Shown here in pieces: positions 41,334 to 48,834 of a stretch of 51,219 nt of DNA (position 1 is the stretch's first letter; every line of letters starts with the position of its first letter). The stretch comes from Enterococcus italicus DSM 15952 (GTDB lineage Bacteria; Bacillota; Bacilli; Lactobacillales; Enterococcaceae), in the NCBI RefSeq assembly GCF_000185365.1, contig NZ_GL622241.1:1273133-1324351 (forward strand). Direction: 5' to 3'. The notes below the pieces were generated by a model. The model had not been told where the DNA came from. It saw nothing but the letters and a program-made list of their open reading frames with translations, and did not search any database. The translations under genes were made by a program, and so were the position numbers.

Positions 41334-42683
41334 TTATTGGCTTGAATTTTTTTTGTGTTTTTTCGCTTGGCGCGTCTTTTGACGTTGCTCAATTCTTCGT
41401 TTTTGTTGTTTTGACTTATCAATTTCCCACTGAATTTTTTTCTTGTAACCAGGTTTAATTTTTTTCTTTTTCTTTTTCACCATACCAATTAAAGTCGGAT
41501 CTAATACATCTTGTGTTTTTTTCTCACGCTTCGTTCGACGATTACGATCGTACGTAGAAATAATTTCACCATTTTTAATTTCTTTCGGCTCAAAAGATAT
41601 CCCTAAGGCTTCGATTGCTTCAATTTGTGGCTCTTGCGATGGATCGTAAAGCGTGATGGCGATACCACTTAGTTGATTTCGACCAGTTCTGCCTACACGG
41701 TGAATGAAAAAGTCTAAATCGTCAGGAATCTCTGCATTTATGACATGTGAAACGCCCTCAATGTCGATGCCTCTTGCAGCTAAGTCAGTCGCAACGACAT
41801 ATTGAAATTCCATATTTTGAACTTGCTTCATAACCCGCTTACGTTCACGAGGACTAATGTCACCATGAATGGTAGCTACTTTTAAATCTTGTTCTTTCAA
41901 ATAATTGGCAATTTCATTCACACGTTGTTTCGTATTAGCAAACACGATGGCCAAATATGGATGCCCAACCGTTAACAATTGATACACCAAATGACTGGTA
42001 TTTTTGCCTTTCGTTGAAATCAACCAATTATCAATTGAGTCCGAAATTACCGTTTTCGAAGCAATTTCTTCAATCACTGGATTTTGCATGTATTTTTTTA
42101 AGAATGGGCGTAGCTTTTCTGGAATCGTCGCCGAAAAGACTAAAAATTGAATATCCTCAGAAAATTTCGCAGCAATTTGATCGACTTCTGGTAAAAATCC
42201 CATATCCAATGCCATGTCTGCTTCATCTACGACAAAAGCGAATGCCGTATGAATCTGAAGCGCTTGTTCATTGATCATATCTAAGATACGACCTGGCGTT
42301 CCGATGACCACTTGCGGCTGTTGGTTCGCGATGCGGTCCACTTGTCTTTTTTTATCCGTTCCACCAACAAAATTCATAACACGAATTTCTGTTTCGGAAA
42401 ATGACGCCAGTTGTTTGGCTTCTTGATAAATTTGACTAGCTAATTCCCGACTTGGTGCACAGATTACGACTTGAACTTCATTTTTTTCTGGTTGCACTTT
42501 ATCAAATAATGGCAGTAAAAAGGTATGGGTTTTCCCACTGCCCGTTTGTGATTGACCAATTAGGCTCTTTCCTTTGCTAATAATTGGTATTAATTTCTCT
42601 TGTACTTCAGTAGGGTGTACAAATCCCTTATCCGCCAAGGCGGTTTGGATATATGGTTGAAATGCAAATGAGGTAAATAACAT
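41334..42683 (-). CDS. cshB: DEAD-box RNA helicase, CshB-like
   Basis: The protein has 449 residues. The Q motif region (FVHPTEVQEKLIPI), motif I SQTGSGKT, motif II VDEADMAL, motif III FSAT and motif VI HRVGRTGR are in order, followed by a very basic C-terminal tail (KKKKKKIKPGYKKKIQ) that binds RNA. CshB-type helicases act in cold adaptation and ribosome assembly or RNA decay. The paralogue assignment rests on length and tail. An extended -10 (TGGTATACT, at 42716-42721) lies upstream. Confidence 0.88.
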   Translation of the reverse strand: MLFTSFAFQPYIQTALADKGFVHPTEVQEKLIPIISKGKSLIGQSQTGSGKTHTFLLPLFDKVQPEKNEVQVVICAPSRELASQIYQEAKQLASFSETEIRVMNFVGGTDKKRQVDRIANQQPQVVIGTPGRILDMINEQALQIHTAFAFVVDEADMALDMGFLPEVDQIAAKFSEDIQFLVFSATIPEKLRPFLKKYMQNPVIEEIASKTVISDSIDNWLISTKGKNTSHLVYQLLTVGHPYLAIVFANTKQRVNEIANYLKEQDLKVATIHGDISPRERKRVMKQVQNMEFQYVVATDLAARGIDIEGVSHVINAEIPDDLDFFIHRVGRTGRNQLSGIAITLYDPSQEPQIEAIEALGISFEPKEIKNGEIISTYDRNRRTKREKKTQDVLDPTLIGMVKKKKKKIKPGYKKKIQWEIDKSKQQKRRIEQRQKTRQAKKHKKNSSQ

Positions 42684-42799
42684 TTACGCACCTTCTTTCT
42701 CTAGACATCTTGATTAGTATACCACAGATTTACTCTGCAGTTGATTGTATTTATGCATTGTTGATTTCAAAACTCTTAGTAATCATTCGTAGCCGCTAC

Positions 42800-42880
42800 A
42801 AAAAGACTATAGCAAACAGATACCACCACTCACTCGAACAGATCAAATGAATTGGAGGCATAAGAATCTATTTGCTATAG
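42800..42880 (-). terminator. Long-loop inverted repeat after the unknown gene, probable terminator
   Basis: CTATAGCAAACAGAT (42807-42821) and ATCTATTTGCTATAG (42866-42880) pair over 15 positions with one wobble, around a 44-base loop. On the minus strand it begins 3 bases after the stop of the unknown gene at 42884 and is followed by TCTTTTTG. The loop is unusually large for a terminator. Confidence 0.55.
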
Positions 42881-42883
42881 CGT

Positions 42884-43255
42884 TTAATTCGTATGAAAAC
42901 CATCCACAAATTCATAATAATAAAAAGATATGGGTTTCTTTTGACTCGCAACTGTCAGTAGCGACAAGTCCATTTGTACGAAAGCTTTATCTAAAACCAT
43001 ATAATAGTTATCTTCTAACGCTTGCTCTATATATGGTAAAAGTTCAGCTTCATCACCTTGCTTTTCAAGCAAGATTTCTTTGACTTGTTCAAATACTCGT
43101 GCATCCTTAAGTCGAAAATAGCACTCTTCATATTTATAAAAGGCTAATTGGAAAAGACGCTCTTCCAACTTGGCTTCAACTATGAAGAAACACTCGGAAA
43201 CATGGGGAAGTACTCGTAACAATTGATCCGGCTTCATCGCCTGTTGAAAAAACAT
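42884..43255 (-). CDS. Small cytoplasmic protein of unknown function
   Basis: The protein has 123 residues, is acidic, with no membrane segment, and begins MFFQQAMKPDQLLRVLPHVS. It has two cysteines (ECFFIVE and EECYFRL) and ends with an aromatic FYYYEFVDGFHTN. I recognise no family. The ATG at 43255 follows GAGGAGAGG, so it is certainly translated. It lies 77 bases downstream of the HD phosphohydrolase gene and may share its transcript. Confidence 0.7.
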   Translation of the reverse strand: MFFQQAMKPDQLLRVLPHVSECFFIVEAKLEERLFQLAFYKYEECYFRLKDARVFEQVKEILLEKQGDEAELLPYIEQALEDNYYMVLDKAFVQMDLSLLTVASQKKPISFYYYEFVDGFHTN

Positions 43256-43332
43256 GAAATCCTCTCCTCTTATCCTTATTATATGAAATTCATATCGAAA
43301 AGAAAACAAATCGACTCATATTCTAAGAAAAA

Positions 43333-43968
43333 CTAAAGAGCCATTTCGTTAAAAAACTCTGTTAAAAAAGATTCCATAAAAACTTTGCGACGTATTCCTT
43401 CTTTTTTTCCAGTTGGCGTGTTCATTAGGTCGGGTAACAGAAATAGTTTTTCATAAAAATGATTAATGACTGTCGAACCTTTGCGGTAGTCACTTTTTGA
43501 TGAATATGTGCGCGGTAAAAGATGCTTATCAAAAATCGGATGGCCATTTGATCCACCAAAGTAAGCCGTTCGCAAAATCCCTTGGGCACCAAGAGCATCG
43601 ATTCGATCCGCATCTTGCACAATTTGTCCTTCTATAGACAAGGACTTCTTCTCCTGTAAATTCGCAGAATAAGACATATTGTCTAAAATAGCGATAATTT
43701 GGTCAGCTTGCGTTTCTGTCGCAATTTGACCGAGAAATATCAGTAACTCTTCCCGCGCGCTTGTAACGTCAGCGACAACTTTGTCATCGATGGTATCATG
43801 TAATAGAGCGGCACTCTTAGCTACAAACTCATCTACAACAAAGCCATCTTCTTGGATAATTTTTTCAACCCATGCCAAAACCCGTTTGGCATGCTCAAAA
43901 TCATGACCTGTACGTTCGTCTGTCAACTTCTCTTGACTATAAGCACTTACTTCTGCAAATGAATCCAT
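43333..43968 (-). CDS. HD-domain phosphohydrolase (YedJ-like)
   Basis: The protein has 211 residues. Metal ligands of the HD superfamily are visible in HDFEHAKRVL and ALLHDTIDD, with a later aspartate in VQDADRIDALGAQGI. YedJ-type proteins are predicted phosphohydrolases of unknown substrate. Start and stop overlap with the carboxypeptidase gene as TAATG, so the two are coupled. Confidence 0.88.
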   Translation of the reverse strand: MDSFAEVSAYSQEKLTDERTGHDFEHAKRVLAWVEKIIQEDGFVVDEFVAKSAALLHDTIDDKVVADVTSAREELLIFLGQIATETQADQIIAILDNMSYSANLQEKKSLSIEGQIVQDADRIDALGAQGILRTAYFGGSNGHPIFDKHLLPRTYSSKSDYRKGSTVINHFYEKLFLLPDLMNTPTGKKEGIRRKVFMESFLTEFFNEMAL

Positions 43969-45467
43969 TAGTTTTTCACTTGGTAGACGTCAAAGTAGAT
44001 TTTTTCCATATAATCCAAGAGATATTTCGGATTTAACGCCTCGCCCGTAGCATCCATAATCAGTTGATTTGGCTTTCTAGAAGCTCCATACTGATGGATG
44101 TGCTCTGTTGACCATCGTTTAATTGGTGAATAGTCATCCGAGGCTAAAATCTCATCGATTGCTAGCTCTTTGCCCATCGCATGGTACAACTGTGCGGCAT
44201 ACATATAGCCAAGTGCGTATGAAGGGAAATACCCAAAGCTACTTCCTGACCAATGCACATCTTGTAAAATACCAGTCAAATCATCTTCCGGACGAATGCC
44301 TAGATACTCTTCATATTTGTCATTCCATAAAGTTGGTAAGTCATCAATACTCACTTCTCCGTCAAAAATTAATTTTTCAATTTCGTAACGGATAATAATG
44401 TGTAATGGATACGTTAGACTATCTGCTTCGATGCGGACTAAACTTGCTTGCGATTTTTTTAATGAACGATAAAAATCTTCAAAAGAAATGTCAGCAAATG
44501 TTCCTTCTGCACATTCTTGGAAGAATGGGTATTGTTTTTCCCAGAAAGCTCGATTACTGCCGACAATTATTTCGTTGAATAACGATTGCGATTCGTGAAT
44601 GCCCATCGATGCCCCTTCGTGAGCGGGTGTATACTCGTATTTTTCATCGATATTTTGTTCATACATCCCGTGACCAGCTTCATGAATAATACCAAAGACA
44701 GCCATCATAAAGTCGTTTTCATTCCAACGAGTCGTAATCCGAACATCGCGATGATTGATTCCTGTCGCAAATGGATGAATGGTGTCATCTAAGCGACCAC
44801 GTGAAAAGTCATAGCCAAGATCAGCAACTACTTTTGTAATGAATCGTTTTTGTTGCGCTTTGGACATGTGGCGATTCAAGAAATCAGTCACTGGTTCTGT
44901 CCCTTCCGTAGCCAATTTCTCAAGAATTGTCATAATTCCCGTGCGCAATTCAGAAAAGACTTGGTCTAACTTAGCAGTTGTCATCCCTGGTTCATATTGA
45001 TTTAGTAAAACATCATAATTAGTGGACTCATCTTTTTTCCAATACGGAATTAATTCTTTCGTCAAGCGAATGTTTTCTGCCAATGCCTCTTTAAAATAAG
45101 CATAGTCATTCTCTTTTCTAGCTTTTTGCCATGCGCCATGCGCTTTAGATGTCGCAGCTGAATAAGCTACCATCAATTCATTAGGAACGGCATGATTTAA
45201 TTCATATTCCTCTTTTACTAGTCCAAGAGCGACTTGGCCCACTTCCGTTAATTCTTCTGGCTTATCTTCAAAATAGGTGATTGCTTCTTTAATTGTTGCG
45301 CCGATTTTCTTTTCAAAGTAGAGACCAGCTAGATAGCCTGTCGTTTCTCCACGGTATTCGCTGCCTTCTTCTGGCATACCGGTTTGAGAATCCCACTCTA
45401 AAATTGCAAGTGTTTGTTGCAACATATCTAATTCTTTTAATTCTTGTAAAAAAGTGGCTTCGTTCAT
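43968..45467 (-). CDS. M32 family metallocarboxypeptidase (carboxypeptidase Taq)
   Basis: The protein has 499 residues and is a cytoplasmic, zinc-dependent carboxypeptidase. The HEXXH motif is FGIIHEAGHGMYEQ and the family blocks HESQSLFNEIIVG and IRYEIEKLIFDGE are present. The ATG at 45467 has GGATGGGG upstream and overlaps the methyltransferase stop as ATGA; the longer reading through that gene is rejected. It trims C-terminal residues from peptides. Confidence 0.94.
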   Translation of the reverse strand: MNEATFLQELKELDMLQQTLAILEWDSQTGMPEEGSEYRGETTGYLAGLYFEKKIGATIKEAITYFEDKPEELTEVGQVALGLVKEEYELNHAVPNELMVAYSAATSKAHGAWQKARKENDYAYFKEALAENIRLTKELIPYWKKDESTNYDVLLNQYEPGMTTAKLDQVFSELRTGIMTILEKLATEGTEPVTDFLNRHMSKAQQKRFITKVVADLGYDFSRGRLDDTIHPFATGINHRDVRITTRWNENDFMMAVFGIIHEAGHGMYEQNIDEKYEYTPAHEGASMGIHESQSLFNEIIVGSNRAFWEKQYPFFQECAEGTFADISFEDFYRSLKKSQASLVRIEADSLTYPLHIIIRYEIEKLIFDGEVSIDDLPTLWNDKYEEYLGIRPEDDLTGILQDVHWSGSSFGYFPSYALGYMYAAQLYHAMGKELAIDEILASDDYSPIKRWSTEHIHQYGASRKPNQLIMDATGEALNPKYLLDYMEKIYFDVYQVKN

Positions 45468-46639
45468 TTTACCCCATCCTCTTCTTTTTTCACTCTCGGT
45501 GGACGTTTTCCCCAATATTGGAAGTAGTCCGTACGCAACGCTCCATTATAAAGCTTGCGTTTTTTGGTTGCTTTTTGCCCATAAAATTCTTCAAATAATA
45601 AATCACTCGTCAAAATATATTTACTCCACGTATCAAGAGGGCGAAAGACCTCTCCCATCTCTTCATACAATTTACGGACAGTCTCTTCTTCACCTAGACG
45701 TTCACCGTAAGGAGGATTCGCAATAATCACACCATATTCTTTTTCTGTTTTAAAATCTTTGACTGCTTGTTGCTTAAATGTAATGGACGAGCCTAGCCCA
45801 ATTTCATCGGCGTTTGCTTGTGCAATCTCAATCATTCTACCATTGATGTCCGTACCAGTAATATCAAGCTCGCAATCATAATCAGCCAAGTCATCCGCTT
45901 CAGAACGAACCTTCGCAAACACTGCTTTATCGACCCAATCCCAACTTTCACAAGCAAAGGTTCTGTTAAAACCAGGGGCAATATTGTGACCAATTAACGC
46001 TGCTTCGATACAAAGCGTACCTGACCCACAAACAGGATCAATTAACGGGCGATCTTTACGCCAATTCGTCAACATAACTAGGGCAGCAGCCATATTTTCT
46101 TTTAGTGGTGCGCCACCTTTTTCAAGACGGTAACCTCGCTTAAACAAACTAGGACCCGTCGTATCAAGAGTCACCATGACGTGATCTTTTAAAAGAGCCA
46201 CCTCAGTTTTAAACAACGCCCCTGTTTCTGCCAACGGGATTGACGCCGGACGATGATAATACTCTCTTAATCTATTGACAATGGCTTTTTTCGTAATTGC
46301 TTGGCAATCTGGTGTACTGAAAAGCTTGGATTTGATTGATTTACCAGCGACAGGAAACTCTGCATCGAGTGGCAATAAATCTTCCCATGGTAAGGCTTTG
46401 ACATTTTCAAATAATTGATCAAATGTGAGTGCATCAAATTCACCTACGACAATTTTGATGCGATCGGCTGTCCGTAACCAAAGATTGGCTTTGGCTATTG
46501 TCTCGATCGTACCTTCAAAGCGTGCACGGCCATTCTCAATTTGACAGTCAATCCCTAGATCTCTTAATTCTTTACCAACTAATGCTTCTAATCCACTTGC
46601 TGCTGTCGCAACTAATTGAAAGGTTTGGTTGTTTTTCAT
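45464..46639 (-). CDS. RlmL-like THUMP-domain N2-guanine RNA methyltransferase (YpsC)
   Basis: The protein has 391 residues. An N-terminal THUMP domain (about 1-160, QLVATAASGLEALVGKEL) is followed by a Rossmann methyltransferase with DPVCGSGTLCIEAALIG and the catalytic IIANPPYGERL motif. It is half the length of E. coli RlmKL, as in other Firmicutes. It probably methylates guanine in 23S rRNA; the site is inferred. It lies just downstream of rnpB, the same neighbourhood as in Bacillus. Confidence 0.9.
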   Translation of the reverse strand: MKNNQTFQLVATAASGLEALVGKELRDLGIDCQIENGRARFEGTIETIAKANLWLRTADRIKIVVGEFDALTFDQLFENVKALPWEDLLPLDAEFPVAGKSIKSKLFSTPDCQAITKKAIVNRLREYYHRPASIPLAETGALFKTEVALLKDHVMVTLDTTGPSLFKRGYRLEKGGAPLKENMAAALVMLTNWRKDRPLIDPVCGSGTLCIEAALIGHNIAPGFNRTFACESWDWVDKAVFAKVRSEADDLADYDCELDITGTDINGRMIEIAQANADEIGLGSSITFKQQAVKDFKTEKEYGVIIANPPYGERLGEEETVRKLYEEMGEVFRPLDTWSKYILTSDLLFEEFYGQKATKKRKLYNGALRTDYFQYWGKRPPRVKKEEDGVK

Positions 46640-46699
46640 AATTCACTCCTCGTTTATTGACAGGAAATGTATCTCATCTAAAAAAATGTAGCTATTTCC

Positions 46700-46724
46700 A
46701 AAAAAAAACCTTCCAATTGGAAGG
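46700..46724 (-). terminator. Terminator of rnpB
   Basis: CCTTCCAA and TTGGAAGG form a perfect 8-bp palindromic stem followed by nine T residues on the minus strand, directly after the 3' end of the RNase P RNA. Confidence 0.88.
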
Positions 46725-46736
46725 AATCCCTGATTA

Positions 46737-47112
46737 CTGTGATTTTCTATAAGCCATGTTTTGTCCAATTATTTTACAGGGAGCAAAATAATTTGGATAA
46801 TCATCTATCTGCAATTTCTTGCCTCTTTGTTCCGTTCATTTCCGTTCCAAAAAGCGCCCCGACCATTGTTTGGGTTGCTCACTCGAGGGGTTTACCGCGT
46901 TCCACCAAATCAATTTCTTGATTTGCTTCGTCACTGTGGCACTTTCAAGGATACTGAAGCATAGCAAAGCCTTAGCTCTTTTTCCTGCCGTTACCGTATA
47001 GGTACCCTAGCTTATGGTTTCACTAGGCACGAACACTACAAGCATCGCAGCTTGTGTGAGCATGGACTTTCCTCAGCCTACCTATGTAGACCGCGATTAT
47101 CCGAAAACCACA
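46737..47112 (-). ncRNA. rnpB: RNase P RNA, class B
   Basis: The minus strand carries the universal GAGGAAAGTCCATGCTC core (about 47053-47070), preceded by GGATAATCGCGGTCTACATAG, and near the 3' end the GGCTTATAGAAAATCACAG terminal region. The termini pair as helix P1 (TGTGGTTTTC with GAAAATCACA), giving ends near 47112 and 46737, about 376 bases. The RNA is the catalytic part of the tRNA 5'-processing enzyme. Small ORFs on the other strand here are meaningless. It lies between gpsB and the rlmL-like gene. Confidence 0.95.
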
Positions 47113-47121
47113 ATTTTTAAC

Positions 47122-47538
47122 TTAAAATTGTCTTGTTCGTTCGTTGTCGTCTTCTAATTCCACTTGGGTATAATTAGACGTAACAACTGGTGTCGTTTTT
47201 TCTTCAATTTTTACATCTTGATGCAATTTTTTACCGAAGACTTCTTTTTCTAAATTCGATAAACGCTTCAAAATATCAAAATTAGTTACTGTTTGACTTT
47301 TTGGTAGTTCTGTTTGAACACGTGAATTTACAACAGACTGTGTTTTGCTCAGCTGTGCGACTTTCGCATGCAATTTGTCATTTTCTTCTTGCAATTCGAG
47401 GATGCTCTTGGCATACGTTTCGTAATCTTTAATAACATTATCTAAAAATTCATCCACTTCAACCGGATCATATCCACGCATTTTATTTTTAAATTCTTGT
47501 TGTAAAATATCTTTTGGCGAATAAATTAAATCTGACAT
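47122..47538 (-). CDS. gpsB: Cell division protein GpsB
   Basis: The protein has 138 residues. The N-terminal DivIVA-like domain (IYSPKDILQQEFKNKMRGYDPVEVDEFLDNVI) carries the membrane-contact and PBP-binding groove; a coiled coil (about 30-70) and a variable linker lead to a C-terminal helix (ILKRLSNLEKEVFGK). GpsB coordinates septal and peripheral wall synthesis and binds PBP1-type synthases; pbp1A lies 1.3 kb away. GAGGTG is 5 bases before the ATG. Confidence 0.95.
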   Translation of the reverse strand: MSDLIYSPKDILQQEFKNKMRGYDPVEVDEFLDNVIKDYETYAKSILELQEENDKLHAKVAQLSKTQSVVNSRVQTELPKSQTVTNFDILKRLSNLEKEVFGKKLHQDVKIEEKTTPVVTSNYTQVELEDDNERTRQF

Positions 47539-47605
47539 CTGTACACCTCTTCTCTAATATACCATATCTGTCTCTTATCATATCGAAAAACTAGTCATAA
47601 ATCAA

Positions 47606-48154
47606 TTAAAATCCGTCAGCCCACACGCTATTTTGTAAATCATCCATCGTTAATTGATAGACAACGTAATCTGCTCGCTCTTCGTATCGTCGAGCTTGCT
47701 TATAAAAATGCTGGCATTTGCCAATATATTCCTCATCATAAATAACAAAACTCGCATCAGAATGCGTCAGCAAAAATTGGCTATGATTTTGTAACTGTGC
47801 TTTATTCTGATACGGTGCATGGCTGACACTCCCAACATAATCAGCTTTTGCGACTAAGTTATCTCGTAGCTGTTGGTTTGATTCATTCCAATTCGAGCCA
47901 AATTCAAGATATGGAAATAGAACTCCTAATTTTATTTCCGGATACTCTTTTTTTAAATCGAGTACGACCTCACCTCCCCAGACTTCAATACCCAAATTAC
48001 CACCAACTAAAAACCATTGATAGCCATCCTCGATAAATTGCCTTACTTGCGAAGTTAAACTTTTTTTAATAATCGTAATTTTTTTATCTGTAGCTTGAAA
48101 AATTCCAAGTTCGCTTGCACGATAACCGGTGATTACTATGCGCTTCACATACAT
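47606..48154 (-). CDS. ypsA: YpsA family protein (SLOG/DUF1273)
   Basis: The protein has 182 residues with a Rossmann-like SLOG fold: RIVITGYRASELGIF at the N-terminus, FLVGGNLGIEVWGGEVVLDLK as the glycine-rich nucleotide loop, and LLTHSDASFVIYDEE late. In Bacillus YpsA is linked to cell division and overexpression inhibits it; it may bind a nucleotide. The ATG at 48154 has AAAGGA 6 bases upstream. It neighbours gpsB and diverges from recU, as in related genomes. Confidence 0.9.
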   Translation of the reverse strand: MYVKRIVITGYRASELGIFQATDKKITIIKKSLTSQVRQFIEDGYQWFLVGGNLGIEVWGGEVVLDLKKEYPEIKLGVLFPYLEFGSNWNESNQQLRDNLVAKADYVGSVSHAPYQNKAQLQNHSQFLLTHSDASFVIYDEEYIGKCQHFYKQARRYEERADYVVYQLTMDDLQNSVWADGF

Positions 48155-48179
48155 CCTCTTTCCTTTATTTATTGCTTTT

Positions 48180-48188
48180 TGGTATACT
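48180..48188 (+). promoter_or_regulatory. Extended -10 promoter of recU-pbp1A
   Basis: TGGTATACT is an extended -10 element about 23 bases before the recU GTG. The -35 region (TTCCTT) is weak, as is common for extended -10 promoters. Confidence 0.6.
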
Positions 48189-48210
48189 GATTGACAGGAG
48201 CGTGATAAAA

Positions 48211-48834
48211 GTGGTAATACACTATCCAAACGGTCAAGCAAGACCTAGTCATCAGCTAAGTAAACCAACCATACTTGAAGGCAACAAAAAAAGCAATTTT
48301 GCTAATCGCGGAATGCGTTTTGAGGAAGCTATCAATCAAAGCAATGACTACTATTTAAGTCGCAATATAGCAGTTGTCCATAAAAAGCCCACACCTGTCC
48401 AGATCGTTTCGGTCGACTACCCTCGAAGAAGTGCAGCTGTGATCAAAGAAGCGTATTTCAAAGAAGCATCGACCACGGATTACAACGGTGTGTACAAAGG
48501 AAGGTATCTTGACTTTGAAGCCAAAGAAACCAAAAATAAAACATCCTTTCCACTAAAAAATTTCCATCAACATCAAATCACTCATATGAAAATGTGTGGC
48601 AATCAAGGGGGACTTTGTTTTGTTTTATTATGGTTTTCCACCATACAGAGATGCTTCTTTTATCCAAGCCCTCTCTTAGTTTCGTATTGGGAGACAAGTC
48701 AACGTAAATCTTTACCTCTCGGAGTAATTGAGCAAAATGGAATTGAAATTTCTTTAGGTATCGCTCCAAGAATCCCATATATTCAGGCAGTTGATGCCTA
48801 TATTCAATCAAAGGAGACTCAATATGGCAAATGA
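48211..48834 (+). CDS. recU: Holliday junction resolvase RecU
   Basis: The protein has 207 residues and cuts Holliday junctions in recombination. The RecU start VIHYPNGQ, the NFANRGMRFEEAIN block, VDYPRRSAAVIKEAYF and the catalytic DFEAKETKNKTSFPLKNFHQHQI core are present. I chose the GTG at 48211, 9 bases after AGGAG; the GTG at 48202 is too close. It overlaps pbp1A by 11 bases, the usual Firmicute pair. Confidence 0.95.
   Translation: MVIHYPNGQARPSHQLSKPTILEGNKKSNFANRGMRFEEAINQSNDYYLSRNIAVVHKKPTPVQIVSVDYPRRSAAVIKEAYFKEASTTDYNGVYKGRYLDFEAKETKNKTSFPLKNFHQHQITHMKMCGNQGGLCFVLLWFSTIQRCFFYPSPLLVSYWETSQRKSLPLGVIEQNGIEISLGIAPRIPYIQAVDAYIQSKETQYGK

Noticed and set aside
46739-47001. Three small plus-strand ORFs
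   Set aside because: They lie antisense to RNase P RNA and are chance reading frames.
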